Shown piece by piece: positions 1 to 7,845 of a stretch of DNA of 43,995 bases. Origin of the DNA: Burkholderia singularis (GTDB lineage Bacteria; Pseudomonadota; Gammaproteobacteria; Burkholderiales; Burkholderiaceae); contig NZ_FXAN01000067.1 of assembly GCF_900176645.1 (NCBI RefSeq), forward strand, positions 1-43,995, read 5' to 3'. A program made the position numbers and the translations under genes. The notes beneath the pieces were generated by a model, which was not told the DNA's origin, made no database searches, and saw only the letters and a program-made list of their open reading frames with translations. The first letter of the stretch is position 1, and each line of letters starts with the position of its first letter.

Positions 1-149
1 TGCTGGAGTCGCAGTTGCAGGCCAATCAGTTGACAGGCGCGCAGGCCGTCTCGACGGTCAATCTGATTCGCGCGTTGGGCGGCGGGTGGGGCGAACCGGC
101 CAAGATCGGCGCCGACGGCGTGAAGCAGCCGCAGGTGGCGGCGCGTTGA
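1..149 (+). CDS. RND efflux outer-membrane lipoprotein, C-terminal fragment
   Basis: Only the last 48 codons are in the window; the gene enters from the left edge and the frame begins at base 3. The visible peptide contains the segment VNLIRALGGGW, followed by a short polar tail. That segment is the usual C-terminus of NodT/OprM-family outer-membrane factors, which form the trimeric exit duct of RND tripartite drug pumps. The family call rests on this ending alone, so the specific pump cannot be named. The inner-membrane and periplasmic partners would be expected just upstream, outside the window. Confidence 0.7.
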   Translation, partial: LESQLQANQLTGAQAVSTVNLIRALGGGWGEPAKIGADGVKQPQVAAR

Positions 150-199
150 ATCCGCAACGACGGTGAGCGTCCGGCCGATATCGAATACGCCGGGCGCGG

Positions 200-228
200 C
201 GCGCGATGACATTTTTCATCATCGCGCG
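200..228. repeat. Perfect inverted repeat after the efflux gene
   Basis: Arms CGCGCGATGA (200-209) and TCATCGCGCG (219-228) are perfectly complementary, with a 9-base T-rich loop. It lies 50 bases after the stop of the efflux gene. No U-run follows on either strand, so it is more likely a transcript-end stabilising hairpin or factor-dependent termination site than a classical intrinsic terminator. Confidence 0.5.
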
Positions 229-413
229 TCCGAATCAAAGATAAAAGCGCGGCACAAACGTGGCCGAAAACCGCGATCCTCGAATTGGGGATCGTGACGG
301 TGTGGCAGAGGACGCGGCGATTTCGTCGGAGGCCAAATCGTCGAGCGGAGAGCCTGATCGCCGCTACCGGCGGAGCCGAGGCCGATTCAGCCTGGCTCGG
401 GTAGAGACGATCG

Positions 414-454
414 AATAAAAAAAGCAGTCCCCGCGTGGGGCACGGAGACTGCTT
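414..454 (-). terminator. Rho-independent terminator, minus strand
   Basis: An 8-bp perfect outer stem (forward 422-429 with 447-454) encloses a GC-rich inner stem. On the minus strand it is followed directly by a T-run (forward A417-A423). This is one of the few textbook intrinsic terminators in the window. It ends either the candidate sRNA or read-through from the symporter operon. Confidence 0.7.
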
Positions 455-545
455 AACCGTCTGCATCCGAGGGCCAAAAAACTTCGCAGACGGGATTGCA
501 ACCGCGCGAGCGATGCTTGAATGTACGATTGCCGCAGCAGTTGAA
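414..545 (-). ncRNA. Candidate intergenic small RNA
   Basis: Read on the minus strand, this gene-free stretch forms two clean hairpins in series and then a T-run. The first stem is CCGTCTGC/GCAGACGG (forward 457-464 with 486-493, perfect 8 bp). The second is AAGCAGTC/GACTGCTT (forward 422-429 with 447-454), followed by at least five uridines. This hairpin-plus-terminator form is typical of trans-acting sRNAs. The 3' end (about 414) is well supported. The 5' end (about 545) is a guess, because I see no strong promoter. The alternative is a long 3' UTR of the symporter gene whose stop is at 749. Confidence 0.4.
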
Positions 546-748
546 CCTGCGCGACACATGCATCTATCAAGCAATGATGGCAACGCTCGCAAGAATTTCA
601 CCGCTTGAGCCATGCCCGGTACGCTTGCGCAGGGCACGGCTCATTTCAAGCATTTTATGCATCCGGCAGCGCGCTGCATCTTGTCGAAGCCGGTTTTGAT
701 TCGCATACGGTATCTTGCTGCAGTCCGTACCGTTTTGTACAGCTTAGT

Positions 749-1978
749 TCATGCGCGCGATGTGCGTGCCGTATCGGAAAGTACGGACGTTTCGCCGGAT
801 ACGCGGCTCGCAAGCGTCGTGGCGGCCGTGCTCGCATAGACGTTCAGCGCCGTTCTGCCCATATCGAAGAACGCGTCGACGCCGAGAATCAGCAACACCG
901 CGTCGGCCGGCAGCCCGATTGCCGCCAGGATAGCCGTGATCGCGACGATCGCGCCCGACGGGACGTTCGCCGCACCGTCGATCGTGATGATCGTCAGGAC
1001 TGCGATCGTGATCATCAGCGGCCAGCTCCAGGCGAGGTGATACGCGTCCGCGAGGTAGCAGACCGCGAGCACGGTATAGAGCACCGCGCCGTCCCGGTTG
1101 AAAATATAGGACAGCGGCAATACGGTCGATGCGACCGCCGGCGGCACGCCCATTTCCGTCAGCTTTTTCAGATGTACCGGAAACGTGATTTCGGACGAGC
1201 GCGTCGTAAACGCCAGAATCAATGGTTCGCTGACCTGACGGATCACGGCGCGCGGCGACCGTCCGCCGAGTTTGATGACGGCCGTGAGCCCGATCGCGAG
1301 CAATGCCATTCCCAAATACGCAATGCCGAGCAGCTTCGCGAGCGGTGCCATCGCCGAGAGCCCTTTCGATGCGAGAAGCCCGGCGATCGCGGCGAAGATG
1401 GCGATCGGCGACAGCGATACGACCCATTCCGTCAGCTTGAAGAACGCGGCGAGCATCGATTCGCAGACGGCGACGAACGGCCCCGCGCGATCTTCGACGG
1501 CCGCGAGCGCGGAGCCGAGCAACACGCCGAACACGAGCACCGGCAGCGAGTTGCCGGCCGCGAGCGCGCCGACGATATTTTGCGGGATCAGATCGGTCAG
1601 GAACTTCATCCAGTCGATGCCGGAGGCGAGGTTTGCCGGCATCGACGCCGTTTGCGCGAGGCTTGCGCCCAGGCCAGGCCTGAACGCCGCGTTGAGCGCG
1701 ACGCCCAGCGCGGCGGCGAGTGCCGTCATCGCGATGAAGAACACGAGGCTGAGCGCGGTGGTCCGGCCGAGCCGGCCGCGCTGTGTACCCGCGCGAAATG
1801 CGCCGAGCGTCACCGACAGCAGGATCAACGGCAGCACGACCATCTTGATTGCATGGCCGAACAGCGTCGAGAGAAACGAAAGATCCTTGCTGGCGGCCGG
1901 TGCGAGCAGGCCGAAAACGGCGCCGAGCACGAGGCCCAGGATCATTTGCAGCGGCAGCGGAACGATTTTACTGGGCAT
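749..1978 (-). CDS. DAACS-family (SLC1-type) dicarboxylate/amino-acid:cation symporter
   Basis: Inner-membrane secondary transporter of 409 aa that imports C4-dicarboxylates or acidic amino acids with Na+ or H+. Family landmarks are visible: an HP1-like serine stretch (AFTTRSSEITFP, about 256-267), a TM7 equivalent of the NMDG motif (NRDG, 294-297), an HP2-like GAANVPSG segment (335-342), and TM8 residues D368, R375 and N379 that hold the carboxylate substrate in DctA/GltP. Its start overlaps the end of the upstream GntR gene by 11 bases and has no obvious Shine-Dalgarno, so translational coupling is likely. Substrate (succinate, glutamate, aspartate or another acid) cannot be decided from sequence. 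The TM7 variant NRDG is unlike the usual NMDG/NLDG. Confidence 0.88.
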   Translation of the reverse strand: MPSKIVPLPLQMILGLVLGAVFGLLAPAASKDLSFLSTLFGHAIKMVVLPLILLSVTLGAFRAGTQRGRLGRTTALSLVFFIAMTALAAALGVALNAAFRPGLGASLAQTASMPANLASGIDWMKFLTDLIPQNIVGALAAGNSLPVLVFGVLLGSALAAVEDRAGPFVAVCESMLAAFFKLTEWVVSLSPIAIFAAIAGLLASKGLSAMAPLAKLLGIAYLGMALLAIGLTAVIKLGGRSPRAVIRQVSEPLILAFTTRSSEITFPVHLKKLTEMGVPPAVASTVLPLSYIFNRDGAVLYTVLAVCYLADAYHLAWSWPLMITIAVLTIITIDGAANVPSGAIVAITAILAAIGLPADAVLLILGVDAFFDMGRTALNVYASTAATTLASRVSGETSVLSDTARTSRA

Positions 1979-2636
1979 TATGGTCGTTTTGAGCGCGTAT
2001 CAGTCGGATTCTATCTGGCGTGCCGTCGATCACGTGTTGCCACATCAGGCGACGAGCGGCTTCGGCATCGCGTGCATGGATGGCGATGTAGATCTCCAGA
2101 TGCTCGCGCGTGCCGCGCCGCACGGTTGTCGAATCGTCGCGCGGCAGTTCGTTGAGCGCATGGGTTTGCGCGCGCAGCAGGCGGTAAGTCGACCACAGCC
2201 GGTCGTTGCGTGCGGCCTTGAAGATCTCGTCGTGAAAGACCCAGCCGACTTTCTGCTCGGTCATGATATCGGCATTGTTTTCGTCGATGAAGCGCCGCAT
2301 CTGCTCGGATGCGCGCGTCATTCGCTCGGTCGGCCCGTTCTGTGCGGCGAGATACGTGGCCGTGCTTTCGAGCGCGAGACGGAATTCGTAAATTTCGCGA
2401 AGATCGTCGCGCGTTGGTTCGTTGATGTACGTGCCGCTTTTGTCGATGATATTGACGAGCCCCTCCGACGCGAGCAATTGCAACGCACTGCGTACCGGCA
2501 TTTGGCCGACGCCAAGTTCGTGCGCGAGACCGCGGTGGGAGATTTTCTGCCCCGGCGAGAGTCGGCCGTCGAATATTCTCGACCGGATTGCGTCGTAGGC
2601 GCTGCCCGTATCAGAAGAGATTTTCTCCATCATCAT
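1968..2636 (-). CDS. GntR-family transcriptional regulator (FCD/FadR subfamily)
   Basis: 222 aa. The N-terminal winged helix (about 10-75) has the typical GntR pattern: YDAIRSRIFDGRLSPGQ, then LAHELGVGQMPVRSALQLLASEGL. The C-terminal FCD ligand-binding domain (about 80-215) carries histidines that usually chelate a metal in this class (FHDEIF and the late MWQH). FCD regulators commonly sense carboxylic acids. The gene is first in a two-gene unit with the overlapping symporter, so it probably autoregulates and controls uptake of its effector. Three consecutive ATG codons (2636, 2633, 2630) are possible starts and none has a strong ribosome site. Confidence 0.88.
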   Translation of the reverse strand: MMMEKISSDTGSAYDAIRSRIFDGRLSPGQKISHRGLAHELGVGQMPVRSALQLLASEGLVNIIDKSGTYINEPTRDDLREIYEFRLALESTATYLAAQNGPTERMTRASEQMRRFIDENNADIMTEQKVGWVFHDEIFKAARNDRLWSTYRLLRAQTHALNELPRDDSTTVRRGTREHLEIYIAIHARDAEAARRLMWQHVIDGTPDRIRLIRAQNDHNAQ

Positions 2637-2690
2637 TATCTGTGATTGCAGTTTATATGGTTGGATTCAAAACGCGAGCTGCATGGAGTT

Positions 2691-2719
2691 AGATTAGCTG
2701 TATCCTCAGAAGTGAACAA
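2691..2719 (-). promoter_or_regulatory. Putative sigma70 promoter for the GntR-symporter unit
   Basis: On the minus strand: -35 TTGTTC (forward 2714-2719), 17-bp spacer, -10 TAATCT (forward 2691-2696). It lies in the AT-rich divergent region 2637-2781 and would give a leader of about 50 bases before the GntR start. The -35 is imperfect. Confidence 0.35.
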
Positions 2720-2781
2720 CAACTATTTTTTTGCGGACAAATCGTTTTACCGAATTAAAATGAGCGCGTTCTATTTTCTAG

Positions 2782-3279
2782 ATGTCGCTGATGTCCTCTG
2801 ACCTATCTCGCCATTCTCTCGCCGCGGTATCCGCCGAATCGGTATGGCCGCTCAGGGCCAAGGTTCTTTTGGATGGGGACGAGAACGCGAGCCGCTTTGC
2901 CGCCGATAGCGACAACGCGACGTTGCATCTTGCAATCAGCGTGTCCGGTGAGATCGTCGCGGTTTCGACGATCTGCCGCGAAGCTTTCCACGACATTGGT
3001 TCAGACCGTGCATGGCGGCTGCGAGGCGTTGCAGTCGAGTCCGCTTGGCAGGGGCACGGTTTCGGCAAACGCTTGATGAACGCGTGCATCGATCATGCCC
3101 GCCGGAATGGCGGCAAGGTCGTTTGGTGTACCGCCCGTGAATCGGCACGCGGGTTTTATGAGTCGCTCGGTTTTGTTGCATCGGAACAATCGTTGATGAT
3201 CGCGGCGCGGCCGGACATGGCGTTTTACGAAATGCGCCTGCTGTTGCCCCAAGCCGGGCGCCTCGACGCGGCCCGGTAG
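2782..3279 (+). CDS. GNAT-family N-acetyltransferase
   Basis: 165 aa, a single GNAT domain. The acetyl-CoA pyrophosphate loop is present as WQGHGFGKRLM (Q-x-x-G-x-G form, about 92-102). It is preceded by the beta4 segment RLRGVAVES and followed by the late motif FYESLGFVA. This is the size and architecture of small acetyltransferases that modify antibiotics, amino acids or protein N-termini, and the substrate cannot be told. It is transcribed toward the sulfur cluster, but a terminator-like hairpin separates them, so it is probably a stand-alone gene. No clear ribosome site precedes ATG 2782; ATG 2791 is an alternative. Confidence 0.85.
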   Translation: MSLMSSDLSRHSLAAVSAESVWPLRAKVLLDGDENASRFAADSDNATLHLAISVSGEIVAVSTICREAFHDIGSDRAWRLRGVAVESAWQGHGFGKRLMNACIDHARRNGGKVVWCTARESARGFYESLGFVASEQSLMIAARPDMAFYEMRLLLPQAGRLDAAR

Positions 3280-3288
3280 ACTCTTTTT
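3254..3288 (+). terminator. Probable Rho-independent terminator overlapping the end of the GNAT gene
   Basis: Stem CCGGGC (3254-3259) with GCCCGG (3271-3276), 11-base loop, then TAGACTC and a T5 run (3284-3288). The stem includes the final codons of the acetyltransferase. The short gap before the T-run makes it moderate rather than strong. Confidence 0.45.
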
Positions 3289-3350
3289 CCGTCTTCTATA
3301 TCGTCTGCCGCGATTTACTTTGCGAAATCGCTTCGTAGACCGTCCCCGCA

Positions 3351-3372
3351 TGCGGTTCTATTATCGACCGCA
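3351..3372. promoter_or_regulatory. Inverted repeat around a -10-like box upstream of the MetQ-like gene
   Basis: TGCGGT (3351-3356) and ACCGCA (3367-3372) are perfectly complementary and enclose TATTAT (3359-3364), which resembles a sigma70 -10. No good -35 is seen 17 bases upstream. The arrangement would suit a regulator binding over the core promoter of the organosulfur cluster. A second stem, GCGATTT/AAATCGC (3310-3316 with 3325-3331), lies just upstream. Confidence 0.3.
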
Positions 3373-3457
3373 GTTCATCTCCGCATGAAGCCGCCGCACT
3401 GGCGCGCGTTCCCCGGCACCGTTCGTTTGCGAATCCCGAAAGAGAGCACTCCATACC

Positions 3458-4288
3458 ATGCTGTTTTGCCTGTCATTTGCGCGCGCTGCCCGGCGCGCTT
3501 CGCGTGTTTTCGCGGCTATGTTCGCGACCGTTGTGTTCGCCGCACCACTTGCACACGGTGAGACCGCGACGCTGAAAGTCGGCACCGCGACGAGTCCGCA
3601 GATCGAAGCGTTGAAGATTGCCGCGCGGGAGGCGAAAGCGCAGGGGCTCGACGTGAAAATCATCGAATTCACCGATTGGAACACACCGAACGCCGCGCTC
3701 GCGAACGGGGACATCGACGTCAATTACTTCCAGCACATCCCATTTCTCGAGAACGCGAAGAAGCAAGGCGGCTACGACTTCGTTGCGATCGCGCCGGGCA
3801 CGATCATGAAAATCGGCCTCTATTCGAAGAAAGTCAAAAGCTTCGACCAGCTAAAGGATGGTGCGACGGTTGCGATTGCGAACGATCCCGTCAACGGCGG
3901 CCGCGGTCTGTTGCTGCTGCAACGCGCGGGCCTTATCAAGCTGACGCCGGGCGTTGATTATCGTGCAACGACGCGCGATATCGTTTCTAATCCGAAACAT
4001 CTGAAAATTGTCCAACTCGAGGCGTCGCAGCTTGCGCGCTCGCTCGACGACGTCGATCTCGCGCAAGGCTATCCGAGCTTCATCAAACTCGCGGGCACCG
4101 CCGATCCGAACAGCGCACTGTTGTTCGACGGCCTGGAGAACAAGCTGTTCGCGCTCCAATGGGTGGTTCGGGCGCAGAGCGTCAACGATCCGCGCATCCG
4201 CAAGTTCATCTCCATCTATCAGCATTCGCAAGCAGTCCGCAAGGCACTCGACAATGCATTCGGCACGCTATACGCCGTTGCGTGGTGA
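3458..4288 (+). CDS. MetQ/NlpA-family periplasmic substrate-binding protein
   Basis: 276 aa. It begins with a signal peptide: arginines near residues 9-16, a hydrophobic core, then a likely cleavage after APLAHG near residue 32. The mature part follows the NlpA/MetQ fold, with the family hallmarks DVNYFQHIPFLENAKKQ (about 87-103), GTIMKIGLYSKKV and VAIANDPVNGGRGLLLLQ. Family members feed methionine or related sulfur compounds to MetNI importers. Unlike typical MetQ there is no lipobox cysteine at the cleavage site, so it is probably a soluble periplasmic protein. It is first in a run with a flavin monooxygenase and MetN/MetI homologues. The ligand may be an organosulfur compound rather than methionine. 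Confidence 0.85.
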   Translation: MLFCLSFARAARRASRVFAAMFATVVFAAPLAHGETATLKVGTATSPQIEALKIAAREAKAQGLDVKIIEFTDWNTPNAALANGDIDVNYFQHIPFLENAKKQGGYDFVAIAPGTIMKIGLYSKKVKSFDQLKDGATVAIANDPVNGGRGLLLLQRAGLIKLTPGVDYRATTRDIVSNPKHLKIVQLEASQLARSLDDVDLAQGYPSFIKLAGTADPNSALLFDGLENKLFALQWVVRAQSVNDPRIRKFISIYQHSQAVRKALDNAFGTLYAVAW

Positions 4289-4302
4289 CGCGGGAGCGTG
4301 CA

Positions 4303-5697
4303 ATGACGAAGAAAATTCTGCTGAACGCGTTCAACATGAATTGCGTCGGCCATATCAATCATGGCCTGTGGACGCATCCCCGCGACCGCTCCGCGCACTA
4401 TACCGATCTCGATTACTGGGCCGACCTCGCGCGCACGCTCGAGCGCGGCAAGTTCGACGGGATTTTTCTTGCGGATATCGTCGGCGTGTACGACGTGTAC
4501 GGAGGCAGCCCCGATATTTCGTTGCGCGAATCGATCCAGGTGCCTGTCAACGATCCGATGCTGCTCGTGCCGGCGATGGCGCAGGTCACGCAGCATCTCG
4601 GCTTCGGCGTGACCGCGAATCTCACTTATGAGCCGCCATACCTGTTCGCGCGGCGGATGTCGACGCTCGATCATCTGACGAAGGGGCGCATCGGCTGGAA
4701 TATCGTCACCGGCTATCTTGACAGCGCGGCGCGCGGGATGGGGCTCGCGAAGCAGATCGAGCACGACGATCGTTATGCGCGCGCCGACGATTACATGGAT
4801 GTCGTCTATAAGCTATGGGAGCAGAGCTGGGACGACGATGCGGTGATCCGCGACGCGCGCTCGCGTGTGTTCGCGCAGCCGAACAAGGTGCGGCGTGTGC
4901 GCCACGACGGACCGTACTATTCGATCGATGCGATTCATCTGAGCGAGCCGTCGATGCAGCGGACGCCAGTGCTGTATCAGGCGGGCGCGTCGGCGCGCGG
5001 CGTCGAATTTGCCGCGAAGCATGCCGAATGCGTATTCGTGAACGGGCAGAGCAAGGCAACCGCGCGCTCGGCCGTGGCGGACATTCGTACGGCAGCCGAG
5101 CGGATCGGCCGGGACCCGGCATCGATCAAGATCTTCGCGGGGATTTCCGTCGTCACGGCCGAGAACGAGCGGCTCGCCCGCGAGAAATTCGATGAATATC
5201 GGCGCTATGCGAATCCGGAAGCGGGGCTCGCGCATTTCGCCAGTTCGACCGGCATCGATTTTGCGCGCTACGGCCTCGATGAGCCGATCGCACATATGAA
5301 GACCGATTCGATTCAATCGGCGCTCGACGCGATCTCGAAGAAGAGTGCCACCGGGGCGTGGACCGTGCGGCGCATGCTCGATCAAATGTCGATCGGCGGA
5401 CGCTATCACCCGGTCGTCGGCTCGCCGTCGCAGGTTGCGGACGAACTGGCCGCGTGGATCGACGAGACGGGTATCGACGGCTTCAATCTGACGCGCACGG
5501 TGATGCCCGAATCGTTCGAGGATTTCGTCAATTGGGTTGTGCCGGAACTGCAGAATCGCGGACTGTATAAAGAGGACTACGACGCTTCCGCGCCGACGCT
5601 GCGCGGCAAGCTGTTCGGCTCGGGCGCACGGCTGCCGGACTGGCATGCGGGCGCGCGGCATCGGCCCGGCCGCGCGTATGCGGCCGAAAGAGCGTAA
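4303..5697 (+). CDS. NtaA/SnaA/DszA-family FMN-dependent monooxygenase
   Basis: 464 aa, a bacterial-luciferase-like TIM barrel using reduced FMN and O2. The family-diagnostic segment GRIGWNIVTG and an early NHGLW motif are visible, and length matches the NtaA/DmoA/SnaA/SfnG group, which opens C-S or C-N bonds in compounds such as dimethyl sulfide, dibenzothiophene sulfone or nitrilotriacetate. I start at ATG 4303, 14 bases after the binding-protein stop, because upstream codons in frame encode arginine- and histidine-rich sequence that overlaps that gene. Sitting between transporter genes, and with an SfnB homologue downstream, it is best read as an organosulfur-scavenging oxygenase. The flavin reductase it needs is not in this window. 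Confidence 0.88.
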   Translation: MTKKILLNAFNMNCVGHINHGLWTHPRDRSAHYTDLDYWADLARTLERGKFDGIFLADIVGVYDVYGGSPDISLRESIQVPVNDPMLLVPAMAQVTQHLGFGVTANLTYEPPYLFARRMSTLDHLTKGRIGWNIVTGYLDSAARGMGLAKQIEHDDRYARADDYMDVVYKLWEQSWDDDAVIRDARSRVFAQPNKVRRVRHDGPYYSIDAIHLSEPSMQRTPVLYQAGASARGVEFAAKHAECVFVNGQSKATARSAVADIRTAAERIGRDPASIKIFAGISVVTAENERLAREKFDEYRRYANPEAGLAHFASSTGIDFARYGLDEPIAHMKTDSIQSALDAISKKSATGAWTVRRMLDQMSIGGRYHPVVGSPSQVADELAAWIDETGIDGFNLTRTVMPESFEDFVNWVVPELQNRGLYKEDYDASAPTLRGKLFGSGARLPDWHAGARHRPGRAYAAERA

Positions 5698-5717
5698 TGC
5701 ATCCAGGAGGTGAGCCG

Positions 5718-6896
5718 ATGCCACAACTGATCGATTCGCTAGGCTTCATCGAACGTTCGGCGGCCGCGCGATACGATGCGGCGCCTGCCGCAGTGGGCGC
5801 GGGCACGTTGCTGCCGGAGGCGGCCGTGTCGTTCGAACATGCAAGCAAAGTATTCCAGGGTGCGCAAGGGCCGGCGGCGGCGCTGCGCGACGTCACGCTC
5901 GAGGTCGCGCGAGGCAGCGTGTTCGGGGTGATCGGCCGAAGCGGGGCGGGTAAATCGACGCTGCTGCGTCTCATCAACGGCCTCGAGCGACCGTCGTCGG
6001 GTGCGGTGCATGTGAGTGGCGTCGATGTCGGGGCGCTCGATGAGCGCGGGCTCGTCGCGTTGCGGCGCCGGATCGGCATGGTGTTTCAGCACTTCAACTT
6101 GTTGTCCGCGAAAACAGTTGCCGAGAACATCGGATTGCCATTGAAGATCGCAGGCGTGCCGAGGGCGCAGCGGGCGCGCAAGGTTGATGCGCTGCTCGAC
6201 CTGGTAGGCCTCGCGGCGAAGCGCGAGGCTTATCCGGCAAGCCTGTCGGGCGGCCAGAAGCAGCGCGTGGGGATCGCTCGCGCGCTCGTGCACGATCCGG
6301 ATCTGCTGTTGTGCGATGAGGCGACGTCCGCGCTCGATCCCGAGACCACGCAGTCGATTCTCGCGCTGTTGGCAAGCATCAATCGCCGGCTCGGACTTAC
6401 GATCGTATTGATCACGCACGAGATGGAAGTGATTCGCGCGATATGCGATACGGTTGCGGTGATCGAGCACGGCGAACTGGTCGAGACGGGGCCGGTATGG
6501 CGGGTGTTCGGTGATCCTCAACATGGCGCGACGCGCGCGCTGCTGCGCACGGTCGTACACGATCTGCCGGCCGATCTTGCCGCGCGCGTGCGTCCTCTCG
6601 CGCTTGGCGCGGTGCTGCCGCAGGGCGCGCAGCTTCTGCTCGACGTCCGTTATACGGGCGCGGACGGCGGCGAGCCGGATCTCGGCGCGCTGACGAGCGC
6701 GCTGGCCGCCGGCTCACAACAGGCCGTGCGTTTCGTGCATGGCGGACTCGATCGGATTCAGGGGCGCGCGCAAGGACGGCTCGTGATCGCCGCATCGCTG
6801 GCCGTGGATGGTGCGGTGGGGCCGGAGCGGATCGCGGCCGCGCTGGCCGGCGCACGGCGGCACGCGAGCCGCGTGGAGGTGCTGGGCTATGTCTGA
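5718..6896 (+). CDS. MetN-type ABC transporter ATP-binding protein
   Basis: 392 aa. A roughly 37-residue N-terminal extension precedes a full ABC domain: Walker A GRSGAGKS (73-80), Q-loop Q124, signature LSGGQ (176-180), Walker B ending DE (200-201) and H-loop ITHEM. The C-terminal region after about 290 matches the NIL-type regulatory domain of MetN, which in E. coli binds methionine and inhibits transport. I chose ATG 5718 over an in-frame ATG at 5697 because a very strong AGGAGGTGAG (5705-5714) sits just before it; the upstream codon overlaps the monooxygenase stop. It energises the MetI-type permease whose start it overlaps. Confidence 0.88.
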   Translation: MPQLIDSLGFIERSAAARYDAAPAAVGAGTLLPEAAVSFEHASKVFQGAQGPAAALRDVTLEVARGSVFGVIGRSGAGKSTLLRLINGLERPSSGAVHVSGVDVGALDERGLVALRRRIGMVFQHFNLLSAKTVAENIGLPLKIAGVPRAQRARKVDALLDLVGLAAKREAYPASLSGGQKQRVGIARALVHDPDLLLCDEATSALDPETTQSILALLASINRRLGLTIVLITHEMEVIRAICDTVAVIEHGELVETGPVWRVFGDPQHGATRALLRTVVHDLPADLAARVRPLALGAVLPQGAQLLLDVRYTGADGGEPDLGALTSALAAGSQQAVRFVHGGLDRIQGRAQGRLVIAASLAVDGAVGPERIAAALAGARRHASRVEVLGYV

Positions 6897-7545
6897 ACTT
6901 TGGTTTCCTGAACTTGGGGATGCGATTCGCGACACGCTCTGGATGGTCGGAGCGTCGGCATTTGTCGCCGCGCTGATTGGCGTGCCGCTCGCGCTCGTGC
7001 TGGTCACGAGCGCGCCGGGCGGCATCTATGAGCGGCGTGCGTTGAACGCAGCGCTCGGTTCGCTCGTCAACGCGTTTCGTTCAACTCCGTTCATCATTTT
7101 GCTCGTGGCGCTGCTGCCTTTTACGCGTTGGGTGATCGGCACGACGATCGGCGTTTGGGCGGCGGTCGTCCCATTGTCGATCGCGGCGATTCCGTTTTTC
7201 GCGCGCATTGCCGAAGTGAGCCTGCGCGAAGTCGATAAGGGGCTGCTCGAGGCCGCGCAGGCGATGGGCGCCGAGCGGCGCCATATCGTTTGGCACGTAT
7301 TGCTGCCGGAAGCGCTGCCGGGAATCATCGGCGGCTTCACGATCACGGTCGTCGCGTTGATCGGCTCGACGGCGATGGCGGGCGCGGTCGGCGCGGGCGG
7401 GCTCGGCGATTTGGCGATCCGCTATGGCTATCAGCGTTTCGATACGACCGTGATGACAACGGTCATCGTCATCTTGATCGCGCTCGTCACCGCAGTGCAA
7501 TTCACGGGCGACCGGATCGTGCGGCGGCTGACCACGCGCAGGTGA
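6889..7545 (+). CDS. MetI-type ABC transporter permease
   Basis: 218 aa with five or so hydrophobic segments, the size of MetI. The EAA loop that docks to the ATPase is present (LLEAAQAMGAERRHIVWHVLLPEALPG region), and the family segment FRSTPFIILLVALLPFTR is clear. ATG 6889 overlaps the end of the ATPase gene by 8 bases and has GGAGGT at 6875-6880, so the two are translated together. With the binding protein at 3458 this makes a complete MetNIQ-type importer interrupted by one enzyme gene, which argues that the monooxygenase acts on the imported compound. Confidence 0.88.
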   Translation: MSELWFPELGDAIRDTLWMVGASAFVAALIGVPLALVLVTSAPGGIYERRALNAALGSLVNAFRSTPFIILLVALLPFTRWVIGTTIGVWAAVVPLSIAAIPFFARIAEVSLREVDKGLLEAAQAMGAERRHIVWHVLLPEALPGIIGGFTITVVALIGSTAMAGAVGAGGLGDLAIRYGYQRFDTTVMTTVIVILIALVTAVQFTGDRIVRRLTTRR

Positions 7546-7845
7546 GTGCGAGACCAAGTGGAGACGTTGCGTGCCGTCGGCGTTTGCGAGGATGCGTGAG
7601 GCCAGGTTGGGCGACATCGGAAAGATCCCGAAAAAGCTCACCATCGGGAAGGGTGGATTGCATCGGACCCGCGAGATTGGCCGCGGGTTCGCGTCAGCCG
7701 CAGCCTGCCGGATGTATCCGGATACGGCCGTGCACATATCGTGCGTCGCACAGCGCAGCAGGTAGCAGTTTCGCGCCGCCGTGTCGTTCGCTGGCGCTCC
7801 GTTCGTTACCGGCGACAGCCTGCTCCTTACCACAGAAACTTCCGT
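7546..7845. other. 300-base gap between the permease and SfnB-like genes
   Basis: No convincing gene. A 64-codon plus-strand open frame (7571-7765, GTG start) has balanced composition but no recognisable domain or ribosome site. No clear promoter or terminator seen. The length of the gap leaves open whether the SfnB-like gene is co-transcribed with the importer genes. Confidence 0.4.

Noticed and set aside
26..637. A 203-codon minus-strand frame at the left edge
   Set aside because: It runs through the efflux gene tail and straight across the intrinsic terminator at 414-454, and has no family resemblance.
605..2155. A 516-codon plus-strand frame opposite the symporter gene
   Set aside because: Antisense to a clear DAACS transporter; the Arg/Asp/His-rich composition is typical of antisense frames in high-GC genes.
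3280..3457. SAM- or methionine-responsive riboswitch before the MetQ-like gene
   Set aside because: The leader has two small dyads but not the multi-helix junction core expected of SAM or SAH riboswitches.
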